A program made the position numbers and the translations under genes. 64,000 nucleotides of DNA from Sphingomonas sp. OV641 (lineage in GTDB: Bacteria; Pseudomonadota; Alphaproteobacteria; Sphingomonadales; Sphingomonadaceae), in contig NZ_FNZB01000001.1 of NCBI RefSeq assembly GCF_900109205.1, forward strand, positions 434,001 to 498,000, written 5' to 3'. Each line of letters starts with the position of its first letter. The first letter of the stretch is position 1. This document shows positions 26,557 through 35,935 of this stretch, piece after piece. The notes beneath the pieces are model-generated. The model searched no databases and was not told the DNA's origin. It worked only from the letters and a program-made list of their open reading frames with translations.

Positions 26557-27993
26557 TCACGCGACGCGGCGGTGACGTTTCCGTTTCAATCGGGCGAGCA
26601 GGCGCTGCCGCTTGGTCAATGGCTCGAACATTTCCTCCGGACCTTCCGGATCCAGGATCTTGTTGTCGGCCAGCCACGCCTCCACGCCGGTGAGATCGGG
26701 AACCTCATAGGGCACGAGCGTCTTGCCCCGACCGCGCAGCCGCTCAATCGCGCCGATCAGGCCATAAGCGGCGATGGCTTCGGTTACGGTGGCCGGTTCG
26801 GTCCCAAGGTGCTCCGCGATCAGATCATCGCGGATCGCGGCAATCTGATCGCCGTCCTGCTCGATCGTCACGTCGCACTCCGTGTCGAGGCGGAGCGAGC
26901 GATTGTTGAAATTGGAAGAGCCGATGCGGATCACTTCCTCATCGATCACCAGCACCTTGGCATGAACGTAGATCGGCGTGCCGCCGGCGGTGTGCGGGTG
27001 GTACAGGCGCAGGCGGCCGTGGACGTCACGCTGCTTCAACGCCTGAAACAGCCGGGCGCGCGCGGTGTCCATCGCGATCGGTTCAAGCCAGCCCTGCGCG
27101 GTGACCGGATTGATGATGACGATTTCCGGCCCGTCCGGCTCATCGAGCCGCCGGGCGATCGCCTCGGCGACCCGGCGCGAGGCGAAATACTGGCTTTCAG
27201 CGTAAATGCGCCGCTTCGCCCGGGCGATCAGCGCGAGGTAGAGCTGCTCAATCTCCCGGATCGATTCCTGCGGGCCATATTCCGGCTGCGATCGGGAGAT
27301 GGCGACGTCGATGTTGCGGAAATCGGGCTTCAGGTCTGCCGGCCAGCAATCAACCGGAGCGTGCGGCACCGGAATGGCTTCACCCCCCGCGATCTGCCAG
27401 CGTGTGCGGCACAAGTCGCCCAGCGCGGCGGCGATCGGCCCCTCGAGCGCCGTTGTCGCGTCATGCCACGGACCGTTGGCAAAACCTCTGGGGGAGGTGC
27501 GGTGCGGATCATCATCGAGATGCGCGCGCGTGTCCCAGCGCTCGTCCGTCATGTCGATGCCACCGCAAAAGGCGAGGCAATCGTCGATCACCACGATCTT
27601 CTGATGCTGCGACGCGCCGACCGGATGATGGCCATCGAGCTTCAGGTGGATACGCTTGCGCAGGAAACGCCATTTGGTGAGCGTCCACAGCGTCTTGCCA
27701 CGAAACAGCGTCTTCAACGCGCCCTTGTCCCAGCGCAGAATATAGACGTTGAGATCGGGGCGGCGCTTGACCAGCCAGTTGATGAACTCGCCGACCTCCG
27801 TGGGAACGCCGGGCGGCTCATCCTTCCAGGCGAGGCGGATGCGCGCGTCGAAATCCCAGCCGACCAGCAGGATCTGCTTGCGCGCCTTCATCATGGCGGC
27901 GCGCGCGACGCGAAAATAGGTGTCGGCGTCGATCACCACCGCGGCGCGGCTCGCGCGTTCGATGCGCCAGCGGGCCTCTTCGGGCAGGTTCAC
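26557..27993 (-). CDS. Phospholipase D-like protein (cardiolipin-synthase-like)
   Basis: 478 aa with two HKD motifs: HQKIVVIDD followed by CGGIDMTDERWD, and HAKVLVIDE followed by GSSNFNNRS; both keep H-x-K-x4-D and the trailing G/N that make the PLD active site. There is no N-terminal transmembrane pair as in ClsA, so it resembles soluble PLD/ClsB-like enzymes that transfer phosphatidyl groups. The start ATG overlaps the stop of the arsC-like gene by four bases (27990-27993), making an operon with it. Lys/Arg-rich C-terminus (RLLARLKRKRHRR) may bind membranes. Confidence 0.87.
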   Translation of the reverse strand: MNLPEEARWRIERASRAAVVIDADTYFRVARAAMMKARKQILLVGWDFDARIRLAWKDEPPGVPTEVGEFINWLVKRRPDLNVYILRWDKGALKTLFRGKTLWTLTKWRFLRKRIHLKLDGHHPVGASQHQKIVVIDDCLAFCGGIDMTDERWDTRAHLDDDPHRTSPRGFANGPWHDATTALEGPIAAALGDLCRTRWQIAGGEAIPVPHAPVDCWPADLKPDFRNIDVAISRSQPEYGPQESIREIEQLYLALIARAKRRIYAESQYFASRRVAEAIARRLDEPDGPEIVIINPVTAQGWLEPIAMDTARARLFQALKQRDVHGRLRLYHPHTAGGTPIYVHAKVLVIDEEVIRIGSSNFNNRSLRLDTECDVTIEQDGDQIAAIRDDLIAEHLGTEPATVTEAIAAYGLIGAIERLRGRGKTLVPYEVPDLTGVEAWLADNKILDPEGPEEMFEPLTKRQRLLARLKRKRHRRVA

Positions 27994-28310
27994 AGGATGG
28001 TGCGGACGCGTTCGGGCGGGCGCGCGAGAACGACGCCCTTTTCCGTTTCGACCAGCGGGCGTTCGATCGTCGCGGGATCGGCCGCCATGGTGTCGAGCGC
28101 CGCATCATCGGTAGCGGCCTTGGGCGCGTCCTTGCGCATCGCATTGCCCGGCGCGATGCCGGCGCGGGCGTAGAGGCGCGCGAGTTCGTCCCGGCTGGGC
28201 GGGGATTTCAGATATTCGACGATCGTGACGTCAATGCCCGCATCGTTGAGGATCGCCAGCGTCTCGCGGGACTTGGAGCAGCGCGGATTGTGCCAGATCG
28301 TCGCCTTCAA
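27990..28310 (-). CDS. arsC: ArsC-family (Spx/arsenate reductase) protein
   Basis: 106-aa thioredoxin-fold protein of the ArsC family. The redox cysteine is Cys11 in the motif HNPRCSKSRE; the C-terminal half has IERPLVETEKGVVLARPPE, the usual second segment. Glutaredoxin-dependent arsenate reductase is the expected annotation, but no ars operon (arsR, arsB, acr3) is present, and ArsC-like proteins also serve other redox roles. It is cotranscribed with a phospholipase D-like gene. Confidence 0.82.
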   Translation of the reverse strand: MKATIWHNPRCSKSRETLAILNDAGIDVTIVEYLKSPPSRDELARLYARAGIAPGNAMRKDAPKAATDDAALDTMAADPATIERPLVETEKGVVLARPPERVRTIL

Positions 28311-28382
28311 TGCCGCGCTCCCTTGTGGTTGCTGGTTTCTCGCACCGGATTGTGAAGGCGCGATGTCTCTTTCACTTCCGTC

Positions 28383-28470
28383 ATCCCGGCCTTGCGCCGG
28401 GATCCAACGTGCCGGGTACTCAGGTGCGTCAACGTCCGCGGAACCTTGAATCCCGGCTCAAGGCCGGGAT
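28383..28470. repeat. Pair of inverted hairpin repeats after accC
   Basis: Two copies of the palindrome ATCCCGGC-N5-GCCGGGAT, at 28383-28403 and 28450-28470, flanked by GTC/GAC and lying in opposite orientation. They belong to the dispersed hairpin-repeat class of these genomes and probably also stop transcription from accC. Confidence 0.65.
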
Positions 28471-28480
28471 GACGGATTGG

Positions 28481-29830
28481 TTATTGTTGGCGAGCCAGCC
28501 ATTCCTCCAGCCACTTGATCGTATAGTCGCCCTTCTGGAACTCGGGATCGTCCAGCAGCGCCTGGTGGAGCGGGATGGTGGTCTTCATCCCCTCGATCAC
28601 GAACTCCTCCAGCGCGCGGCGCAGGCGGCGAAGCGCGCCCTGGCGGGTGGTGCCATAGACGATCAGCTTGGCGATCATGCTGTCGTAATAAGGCGGCACC
28701 TTGTAGCCGGCGTAGAGGCCCGAATCGACGCGCACGTGCATGCCGCCGGGGGCGTGATATTGCTTCACCAGGCCCGGCGAGGGCGCGAAGGTGCGCGGGT
28801 CCTCGGCATTGATGCGGCATTCGATGGCGTGGCCGCGGAAGACGACGTCCTCCTGGCGCAGCGTCAGCGGATGGCCCTCGGCGATGCGGATCTGTTCACG
28901 AACGAGATCGAGGCCGGTGATCGCCTCGGTCACCGGATGCTCCACCTGAAGCCGGGTGTTCATCTCGATGAAGTAGAACTCACCGTTTTCCCACAGGAAC
29001 TCGATCGTGCCCGCACCGCGATAGCCCATGTCGGCCATCGCCTTCGCCACGATGCCGCCCATCCGCTCGCGCTCTTCGGCGGAGATGATCGGGGAGGGGG
29101 CTTCCTCCAGCACCTTCTGGTGGCGGCGCTGGAGCGAGCAATCGCGCTCGCCGAGGTGAATCGCATTCCCGTTGCCGTCGCCGAACACCTGGAATTCGAT
29201 ATGGCGCGGGTTGCCGAGATACTTTTCCATATAGACGGTGGCGTCGCCGAACGCGGCCTTCGCCTCGCTGCCGGCCTGCGCCATCAGCGTGTCCATCTCG
29301 TCCTCAGTCGGCACGACCTTCATGCCGCGCCCGCCGCCGCCGCTCGCGGCCTTGATGAGCACCGGATAGCCGATGTCACGCGCGAGGCGCTTGGCCTCGG
29401 CCGAATCGGTCAGCGCGCCATCCGAGCCGGGGACGAGCGGCAGGCCGAGCGCGCCGGCGGTGCGCTTCGCCTCCACCTTGTCGCCCATGGTGCGGATATG
29501 CTCGGGCTTCGGCCCGACGAAGATCAGCCCGTGCGCCTCGACGATTTCGGCAAACTTGGCGTTCTCGCTGAGGAAGCCATAGCCGGGGTGGATCGCATCC
29601 GCGCCGGAGATTTCCGCGGCCGAGATGATGTTGGCGATGTTGAGATAGCTCTCCGCCGCAGCGGGCGGCCCGATGCAGATCGCCTCGTCGGCGAGGCGGA
29701 CGTGCATCGCGTCCGCATCGGCGGTGGAGTGCACCGCGACGGTCTTGATCCCCATTTCATGGCAGGCGCGGTGGATGCGCAGCGCGATCTCACCGCGATT
29801 GGCGATCAGGAGCTTCTTGATTTCCGGCAT
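28481..29830 (-). CDS. accC: Biotin carboxylase subunit of acetyl-CoA carboxylase
   Basis: 449-aa ATP-grasp enzyme that carboxylates the biotin of AccB with bicarbonate, first half-reaction of malonyl-CoA formation. Motifs: [17 protein letters not shown] at the start, ATP loop [54 protein letters not shown]. Standard length. The start is the ATG at 29830, one base after the accB stop; the frame continues upstream only into accB. Operon aroQ-accB-accC. Confidence 0.97.
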   Translation of the reverse strand: MPEIKKLLIANRGEIALRIHRACHEMGIKTVAVHSTADADAMHVRLADEAICIGPPAAAESYLNIANIISAAEISGADAIHPGYGFLSENAKFAEIVEAHGLIFVGPKPEHIRTMGDKVEAKRTAGALGLPLVPGSDGALTDSAEAKRLARDIGYPVLIKAASGGGGRGMKVVPTEDEMDTLMAQAGSEAKAAFGDATVYMEKYLGNPRHIEFQVFGDGNGNAIHLGERDCSLQRRHQKVLEEAPSPIISAEERERMGGIVAKAMADMGYRGAGTIEFLWENGEFYFIEMNTRLQVEHPVTEAITGLDLVREQIRIAEGHPLTLRQEDVVFRGHAIECRINAEDPRTFAPSPGLVKQYHAPGGMHVRVDSGLYAGYKVPPYYDSMIAKLIVYGTTRQGALRRLRRALEEFVIEGMKTTIPLHQALLDDPEFQKGDYTIKWLEEWLARQQ

Positions 29831-29831
29831 G

Positions 29832-30320
29832 TTACTCGACGACCACCAGCGGCTGGTCGAATTCGACCGGCTGGCCATTGTCGACCAGGATCGCCTTCAC
29901 CGTACCGGCGCTGGGCGCGGTGATCGGGTTCATGACCTTCATGGCCTCGACGATGAGCAACGTGTCGCCGGCCTGCACCTGCTTGCCCACCGCGATGAAC
30001 GGCGCGGCACCAGGCTCCGCCGCGAGATAGGCGGTGCCGACCATCGGCGAGCGCACGGCATTGGCGAGCGACGGCTCGGCCGGTGCGGGCTCGGTCGTCG
30101 GAAGCGCGGCGGTGGCCGTGCTCGGTGCCGGTGCGGCGGCCGGAGCTGGTGCGTGATACACGGCTGGCGCGGCGGCAGCGGCAGCCTTGCGCGCGACGCG
30201 GATGCGGCGATCCCCGTCCTCTACCTCAATCTCGGTGAGCTGCGTCGTGTCGAGCAGCTCGGCAAGCTGGCGGACGAGATCGACGTCGACCTTCATCGCT
30301 CCGTTTTCCTTATCGCTCAT
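29832..30320 (-). CDS. accB: Biotin carboxyl carrier protein of acetyl-CoA carboxylase
   Basis: 162-aa BCCP. The C-terminal biotinyl domain contains the lysine motif VEAMKVM and the thumb segment. The N-terminal part ([19 protein letters not shown]) is the AccC-interacting helix, and a long Ala/Pro linker joins both, as in the family. Start ATG at 30320 has AGGGAAAGGG upstream. Lies between aroQ (34-base gap) and accC. Confidence 0.96.
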   Translation of the reverse strand: MSDKENGAMKVDVDLVRQLAELLDTTQLTEIEVEDGDRRIRVARKAAAAAAPAVYHAPAPAAAPAPSTATAALPTTEPAPAEPSLANAVRSPMVGTAYLAAEPGAAPFIAVGKQVQAGDTLLIVEAMKVMNPITAPSAGTVKAILVDNGQPVEFDQPLVVVE

Positions 30321-30354
30321 TGCGACCCTTTCCCTGAACAGGGCGCGCGCTGTG

Positions 30355-30801
30355 TCAGAACCGCGCCGCCGCTTCAAGCGCGAGCAGGTACGACAGCGCA
30401 CCGAACCCTGCGATTGTTCCACGTGCGGCACGGCCGACGTAGGAGAGATGGCGAAATTCTTCCCGCGCGTGCGGATTGGACAAATGCACCTCGATCACCG
30501 GGGTGCGGACGGATTTGATCGCGTCATGAATGGCGATCGACGTGTGGGTGAAGGCGGCAGCGTTGAGAATCACCGCTTTGGCGCCTTCGGCCTGCGCCTC
30601 GTGCAGCCAATCAACGAGATGCCCCTCGTGATTCGACTGTCGCATGTCGACCTCCAGCCCGAGCTCACGGGCGCGATCCTCTAGCTGACCGGCGATATCA
30701 TCCAGCGTGTCATGGCCGTAGATTTCCGGCTCGCGCGTGCCGAGCAGGTTCAGGTTCGGGCCGTTCAGGACGTACACGAGATTTTTCGGCGTCGACGACA
30801 A
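30355..30801 (-). CDS. aroQ: 3-dehydroquinate dehydratase, type II
   Basis: 148-aa dodecameric enzyme that makes 3-dehydroshikimate in the shikimate pathway. Motifs: [17 protein letters not shown] with the active-site tyrosine (about residue 28), [32 protein letters not shown] and [15 protein letters not shown] with the catalytic histidine. Length normal. First gene of the aroQ-accB-accC operon, an arrangement common in alphaproteobacteria. Confidence 0.97.
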   Translation of the reverse strand: MSSTPKNLVYVLNGPNLNLLGTREPEIYGHDTLDDIAGQLEDRARELGLEVDMRQSNHEGHLVDWLHEAQAEGAKAVILNAAAFTHTSIAIHDAIKSVRTPVIEVHLSNPHAREEFRHLSYVGRAARGTIAGFGALSYLLALEAAARF

Positions 30802-30905
30802 GCGAGGCTCCTTCCTTGAACGGCATGTGCGCCAAGCCTAGGTGGAAGGCAATTCATCTGACCAACGACAAATGACAAGGGCCGCGTGCGCCCGCGAAGG
30901 ACATC

Positions 30906-31913
30906 ATGCCCCATACCGACGGAACCGTATCGATCACCGTGAACGGCGCGCACCGGCGCGTCACCGCGGGGCTGACGCTGGCGCAGCTGGCGACCGAACT
31001 GGGGCTGATCCCCGAGAAGGTGGCGGTGGAGCGCAACCTGGAAGTGGTGCCGCGTTCGACCCTGGCCGAGGTGTGCGTGGAGGATGGCGACGATATCGAG
31101 ATCGTCCATTTCGTGGGCGGCGGGGATCACGGTGCATCCGTTGCGACCGACAGCTGGACGGTGGCGGGGCAGACGTTCCGGTCGCGGCTGATCGTGGGCA
31201 CGGGCAAGTACAAGGACTTCGCGCAAAATGCCGCCGCGGTGGAAGCATCGGGCGCGGAGATCGTGACGGTGGCAGTGCGGCGCGTGAACGTCAGCGACCC
31301 GAACGCGCCGATGCTGACCGACTTCATCGATCCCAAGCGCTACACCTATTTGCCCAATACGGCCGGCTGCTTCACCGCCGACGAGGCGATCCGCACCCTG
31401 CGGCTGGCGCGCGAGGCGGGCGGCTGGGATCTGGTGAAGCTGGAGGTGCTGGGCGAGGCGCGCACGCTCTATCCCGACATGCGCGAGACGCTGAAGGCGA
31501 CCGAGGTCCTGGTGAAGGAAGGCTTCAAGCCGATGGTTTATTGCGTCGACGATCCGATCGCCGCGAAGCAGCTGGAGGAAGCGGGCGCGGTGGCGATCAT
31601 GCCGCTGGGCGCGCCGATCGGATCGGGGCTGGGCATTCAGAACCGCGTGACGATCCGGCTGATCGTGGAAGGCGCCAAGGTGCCGGTGCTGGTCGATGCC
31701 GGTGTCGGCACGGCGAGCGACGCGGCGGTGGCGATGGAGCTGGGCTGCGACGGCGTGCTGATGAACACGGCCATTGCCGAGGCGAAAGAGCCAGTGATGA
31801 TGGCGGCGGCGATGAAGGCAGCGGTGGAGGCGGGGCGCCTGTCGTACCGCGCCGGGCGCATGGGCATTCGTCGCTACGCCGATCCGTCATCGCCGCTTGC
31901 CGGGTTGATCTGA
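30906..31913 (+). CDS. thiG: ThiS-ThiG fusion, thiazole synthase
   Basis: 335 aa in two domains. Residues 8-74 are a ThiS-like ubiquitin fold ([35 protein letters not shown]) that ends in VGGG instead of the free Gly-Gly terminus. After a short linker residues 83-335 are ThiG: the Schiff-base lysine is in LVKLEVLGE (Lys178), with TGKYKDF at the start of the barrel and [12 protein letters not shown] and [15 protein letters not shown] near its end. ThiG builds the thiazole phosphate of thiamine using sulfur delivered as a ThiS thiocarboxylate. Here the carrier is fused to the enzyme. No TPP riboswitch was seen upstream. Confidence 0.93.
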   Translation: MPHTDGTVSITVNGAHRRVTAGLTLAQLATELGLIPEKVAVERNLEVVPRSTLAEVCVEDGDDIEIVHFVGGGDHGASVATDSWTVAGQTFRSRLIVGTGKYKDFAQNAAAVEASGAEIVTVAVRRVNVSDPNAPMLTDFIDPKRYTYLPNTAGCFTADEAIRTLRLAREAGGWDLVKLEVLGEARTLYPDMRETLKATEVLVKEGFKPMVYCVDDPIAAKQLEEAGAVAIMPLGAPIGSGLGIQNRVTIRLIVEGAKVPVLVDAGVGTASDAAVAMELGCDGVLMNTAIAEAKEPVMMAAAMKAAVEAGRLSYRAGRMGIRRYADPSSPLAGLI

Positions 31914-32518
31914 GGGCCGGGCTTTGGCGGCTTCGTCTGCGGCGTTGCTTACAGCTGGAGCAATGCCGGGGCGCGGTTTCGCGAATCCAGTGGGATGAGG
32001 TGCGCGGCCCGGTGGATGCCGGGACGAGCCCGGCATGACGCGGTGCGTTTGGCAGGCCGCGCCGTGTGAGCCGAGAAGGCCGGCATCGGGTGAGGCGGGC
32101 GGCGCTGTGGCTGGTTGGCGAGCGCAGCGTTTGCGGAACGTTGGATCCCCGCGTTCGCGGGGATGACGCTGGATTTCGGGCGCTGTGGCTGATTGGCTAA
32201 CGCGGCCTTTGCGGAATGTTAGATCCCCACCTGCGCGTGGGTGACGCGTGTTTCAGAATTTGATCCAGCCAGATTGATCCGCCTCCCCGGCGAAGGCCGG
32301 GGCCCAGTTGCGCGACAAAGCTGGCATGCACATCGGACTTTGCCAACGCTTTCCCAGCTGGACCCCGGCCTTCGCCGGGGAGGTGCTTCGAGGAGCCTGG
32401 ATCAAACCGGAGGGCGACGGTGGGTACGGGCGCTGTGGCTGGTTGGCGAGCGTAGCGTTTGCTGAGCGTTAGATCACCGCGTTCGCGGGGATGACGGTGG
32501 GGTTCGGCGGCGAGGCGA
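31914..32518. repeat. Repeat-rich intergenic region
   Basis: About 600 bases without genes. Three tandemly related units of about 68 bases begin GGCGCTGTGGCTGGTTGGC and end in a hairpin with GATGACG: 32101-32168, 32179-32246 and 32429-32496. A separate element has ATGCCGGG-ACGAG-CCCGGCAT (32016-32036). A near-perfect inverted repeat pairs 32282-32310 with 32355-32383 (29 bases, two mismatches), each arm itself containing the palindrome CCCCGGC-GAAG-GCCGGGG. Together they are dispersed repeats accumulated in one gap between thiG and dedA. Confidence 0.75.
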
Positions 32519-33127
32519 TCAGCCGCGCTGTTCGCGCGGCTTCCAGGTGAAGACGCGGTAGAAATAGAGCAATACGATCGCGACCACCGTGGCGACGGCG
32601 AGCGGGCCGACGAACTTTTCCACCTGCTCCATCTTCAGCCCCAGGAACAGTCCGGCGCCGGCGAGCACCGCATTCCAGATCGCGCTGCCGACAAAGGTGA
32701 ACAGCAGAAACTTCCAAAGCGGCATCTTGGCCATGCCCGCAGGGAGCGAGATCACCGTGCGGAAGGTGGGGAGGAACCGGAAGACGAAGATCACCCAATG
32801 GCCGTATTTCTGAAAAAAGCGATTCAGCTGCTCCACATCATCCCATTCCATCGTCATCCAGCGCGAATAGCGATCGACGATCGGCTTGAACCGCTGAATG
32901 CCGAGGCGGCGGCCGATCTCATACCAGAACATGTTGCCAGCGGTGGTGCCCAGCGTGGCCCAGAAGATCAGCCACCACAGATCCATCTGGCCGCGAGCGA
33001 CGGCCATGCCGCCCAGGCCCATGATGACCTCCGAGGGAATCGGCGGAATGATATTTTCCAGCGCCATCAGCAGGAAAATGCCGATGTACCCCCCGCGGGC
33101 GATCAGATCGATGATGATGTCAGTCAT
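32519..33127 (-). CDS. DedA-family membrane protein
   Basis: 202-aa polytopic inner-membrane protein. Typical motifs: LENIIPPIPSEVIMGLGG, GTTAGNMFWYEIGRRLG and FRFLPTFRTVISLPAGMAKM (the F/R-x-P-x-R signature of DedA proteins), ending in a charged tail after the last helix. Family members act as flippases or scramblases for undecaprenyl phosphate or lipids and are needed for envelope homeostasis. Single gene, separated from gshB by 128 bases. Confidence 0.9.
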   Translation of the reverse strand: MTDIIIDLIARGGYIGIFLLMALENIIPPIPSEVIMGLGGMAVARGQMDLWWLIFWATLGTTAGNMFWYEIGRRLGIQRFKPIVDRYSRWMTMEWDDVEQLNRFFQKYGHWVIFVFRFLPTFRTVISLPAGMAKMPLWKFLLFTFVGSAIWNAVLAGAGLFLGLKMEQVEKFVGPLAVATVVAIVLLYFYRVFTWKPREQRG

Positions 33128-33255
33128 TGAGGGTCAGCAATCGTCCAGTTGAAGCCGGAGGGTCGGCGGATTTCACACTCGCCCGCCCACGCGCTATGCC
33201 CGCTTTGTTGCAAGCGTGGTAGCGGCTGCGTAGTTTCCGTGGCGCGAGCAGAGGA

Positions 33256-34209
33256 TCAGCGCGCCGCGACGCGCCGTTCGATGGCATCCCAGATCAGCCC
33301 GGCCACGTCCGTGCCATCGAATCGTTCGATGGCGACGATCCCGGTGGGCGAGGTGACGTTGATCTCGGTCAGCCATTCGCCGCCGATCACGTCGATGCCG
33401 ACAAAGATCAGCCCGCGCCGCTTCAGTTCCGGGCCGAGCGCGGCGCAGATCTCGCGCTCGCGATCGGTCAGCTCAGTCTTTTCTGCCGACCCGCCGACCG
33501 CCAGGTTGCTGCGGATCTCGCCTTCACCGGGCAGGCGATTGATCGCGCCGGCGACCTCGCCGTCGACCAGTACGATGCGCTTGTCCCCCTTGGCCACGTC
33601 GGGAAGGAACGCCTGCACCATGTGCGGCTCGCGGTAGGCAGTGTTGAACACCTCCATCAGCGCAGAAAGATTTTCACCCTCAGGCCCGACGCGGAAGATC
33701 GCCTTGCCGCCATTGCCGTGGAGCGGCTTGACCACGATGGCACCGTGCTGGCGCAGGAAAGCGCGCGCCTCGTCGAGTGAGCGGGTGACGAGCGTGGGGG
33801 GCATGAAGCGCGCGTAATCGAGGACGAACACCTTCTCGGGCGCGTTGCGGACGCTGGCGGGATCATTGACCACCAGGGTGCGATCGCTGATCCGCTCCAG
33901 AAGGTGCGTGGCGGTGATATAGCCAAGATCGAAGGGCGGATCCTGCCGCATCAGCACGACATCGGCCGCGTCGCCGAGATCGAGGCTGACGGGGTCGCCG
34001 GCATCGAAGTGATTACCGACCTCCCGCCGTACCGTCACCGGCCGCGCCTGCGTCCACAAGCGACCGTCCGACCAGTTCAGATCCTCCGCCGCGTAATGGA
34101 ACAGGCGGTGGCCGCGCGCCTGCGCCGCCAGCATCAGCGCGAAACTGGAATCACCCGCGATGTTGATCGATTCGAGCGGGTCCATCTGGACGGCGACGGT
34201 GAGACTCAC
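33256..34209 (-). CDS. gshB: Glutathione synthase
   Basis: 317-aa ATP-grasp ligase that joins gamma-glutamylcysteine and glycine. Family text: DPLESINIAGDSSFALMLAAQ, RQDPPFDLGYITATHLLE, VVKPLHGNGGKAIFRV, AINRLPGEGEIRSNLAVGG and INVTSPTGIVAIERF. Start is GTG at 34209 with CGGAGG six bases upstream; an ATG further upstream would add a nonhomologous leader. Placed downstream of yraN as in many alphaproteobacteria. Confidence 0.96.
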   Translation of the reverse strand: MSLTVAVQMDPLESINIAGDSSFALMLAAQARGHRLFHYAAEDLNWSDGRLWTQARPVTVRREVGNHFDAGDPVSLDLGDAADVVLMRQDPPFDLGYITATHLLERISDRTLVVNDPASVRNAPEKVFVLDYARFMPPTLVTRSLDEARAFLRQHGAIVVKPLHGNGGKAIFRVGPEGENLSALMEVFNTAYREPHMVQAFLPDVAKGDKRIVLVDGEVAGAINRLPGEGEIRSNLAVGGSAEKTELTDREREICAALGPELKRRGLIFVGIDVIGGEWLTEINVTSPTGIVAIERFDGTDVAGLIWDAIERRVAAR

Positions 34210-34329
34210 GCAAACCTCCGTTCGGCCCGGCTGGAGAAAGGCGGGCACCCTTCCCTGGCCGTGCAGTGGCAATAACAGGCCGCGGGAGATGCGGCGTCTA
34301 CCGGCAGGTAGGGCGGTGCGCCTGGCTTG

Positions 34330-34719
34330 TCACCCGATCCAGGCATTCTCGATGTGCCGCGGCGCGGCGCCGGGCGCCAAAAGGATCACATCCACGCGGA
34401 TATCCTCCCCGGCGGTGGCATAATGCGGCATCAACAGCTCGGCGGCCGCCGCGACGCGGGCGAGCCGGCGCTTGTCGATGGCGAAGTCCAGCTCGGCCGC
34501 ACTGGACCGCGCCTTCACCTCGACAAAGGCGATCAACTTTCCCTTTTGTGCGATCAGGTCCACCTCGCCCGCCGGGGTGCGCACGCGATGATCGAGGATG
34601 CGCCAGCCCTTGAGCCGCAGCCACCAGGCGGCGAGCCGTTCGCCGCGCCGGCCGGCGGATTCGGCGGTGCGGCGTTGATCGGGGCTGAGACGCGAGCGGG
34701 CGGGGCGCATGGCAGGCAT
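34330..34719 (-). CDS. yraN: YraN family (UPF0102) protein
   Basis: 129-aa small nuclease-fold protein. GRRGERLAAWWLRLKGW at the N-terminus and the endonuclease-like core with GEVDLIAQKGKLIAFVEVKAR (D-x(n)-E-V-K, PD-(D/E)XK arrangement) identify it. Function not established in the family; sequence looks like a Holliday-junction-resolvase-related nuclease. Usually next to rsmI and gshB; here rsmI is separated by an inserted RTX gene. Confidence 0.88.
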   Translation of the reverse strand: MPAMRPARSRLSPDQRRTAESAGRRGERLAAWWLRLKGWRILDHRVRTPAGEVDLIAQKGKLIAFVEVKARSSAAELDFAIDKRRLARVAAAAELLMPHYATAGEDIRVDVILLAPGAAPRHIENAWIG

Positions 34720-35009
34720 GTCTGCGCCGTCGCCGCGCCGCGGGCAAGATGTGGGGGGAGGGCGGCGCGACGCGCGGGTCTCTCCTCGTCAATCCGGGGT
34801 CGCCCCTGAACGGGGAAGATCTCGCGCCCAGGCTGTCCGTTCGGCCTCTTGTCGCTGGTTGGCAGGCCGTTCGTCGCCGGCGCGCTACTCCCGATGCGCC
34901 TCTGGCCTGAGGCGCGACGAGGAATAGGTTTCGCCCCCGTCGACGGCGGCTCCCGCATTCGGGCCGGAGCCTCGACCGGTTCGATCCTCCAGACAGATGG
35001 AGCAACGCA

Positions 35010-35918
35010 ATGGCGAGGACGCTGATCATCGGCTCTGCAGGCGATGATGAATTGTACGGGACTGCCGGTGACGACGACATCATCGCCGGCGGCGGGATGG
35101 ATTTCGTGTTCGGCGGCGCCGGAAGCGATTTCATCCTTGGCGAGGGCGGTATCGACTATCTGGACGGCGAGGACGGCGACGATCGCCTGTTCGGCGGCGA
35201 CGACAATGACGTGCTGCGTGGCGGGCAGGGCGCTGATCTCGTGTCCGGCGATGCCGGGGACGACTGGCTGTCGGGCGGCGATGGACGCTCACCGGACACC
35301 AGCTATGACCAGCTGCTGGGTGGCGCCGGCAACGACACGATCTACAGCGAGAATGCCGACCTGATCGACGGCGGCTCGGGCGATGACCTTGCCGTGTTGC
35401 TCCGCCAGGACAGCAATGTCGCATTCAAGGCCGATTTCTCCATGCCGCACCGGGCGCAGACGCTGGCGGACGGAACGGTGATCACTGGCGTGGAGCGCGT
35501 GAGCTTTTCCGGCGGGAGCGGCGCCGACATCCTCCGGGCGGGCGATGGTGCGGACGAGCTTCGCGGTGGTGGCGGGAACGACCAGCTGTGGGGCGGCGGC
35601 GGCATCGACATCCTGGATGGCGGGTCGGGGCGGGACCGGCTGGTCGGCGGGGAGGGCGGCGACATCTTCGCCTTCACCTATGGAACCAACCGGGACCGGA
35701 TCATCGACTTCGCGCAAGGCGAAGATCGGATCGCCATCAACGGCCTGTTCGCCACCGTCACCTTCGACAAGATCGTGGCGGCGACCAGCCGGGACGCCGC
35801 GACGGGCATCGTCACGATCGATCTGTCGCAGATCGGTGGCGCGCCGAGCGATCGCATCGAATTGCTCACCGATCCCGCGCAGGCATTCGCCTTCACCGCG
35901 GCGGACTTCCTGCTGTAA
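35010..35918 (+). CDS. Small RTX calcium-binding protein
   Basis: 302-aa protein made almost entirely of glycine-rich nonapeptides (GGAGSDFIL, GGDDNDVLRGGQGADLVSG, GGAGNDTIY and more), with a middle non-repeat part (residues about 120-165) and a short terminal domain (DRIIDFAQGEDRIAINGLF) of the type recognised by type I secretion. No catalytic domain. Lies between yraN and rsmI on the opposite strand and converges on rsmI. Role probably calcium-stabilised extracellular matrix or a decoy/adhesin; no exporter nearby. Confidence 0.8.
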   Translation: MARTLIIGSAGDDELYGTAGDDDIIAGGGMDFVFGGAGSDFILGEGGIDYLDGEDGDDRLFGGDDNDVLRGGQGADLVSGDAGDDWLSGGDGRSPDTSYDQLLGGAGNDTIYSENADLIDGGSGDDLAVLLRQDSNVAFKADFSMPHRAQTLADGTVITGVERVSFSGGSGADILRAGDGADELRGGGGNDQLWGGGGIDILDGGSGRDRLVGGEGGDIFAFTYGTNRDRIIDFAQGEDRIAINGLFATVTFDKIVAATSRDAATGIVTIDLSQIGGAPSDRIELLTDPAQAFAFTAADFLL

Positions 35919-35935
35919 CCGCCGGCAGGCGCGCC

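Noticed and set aside
30802..30905. TPP riboswitch upstream of thiSG
   Set aside because: The conserved CTGAGA and ACCTGA elements are absent.
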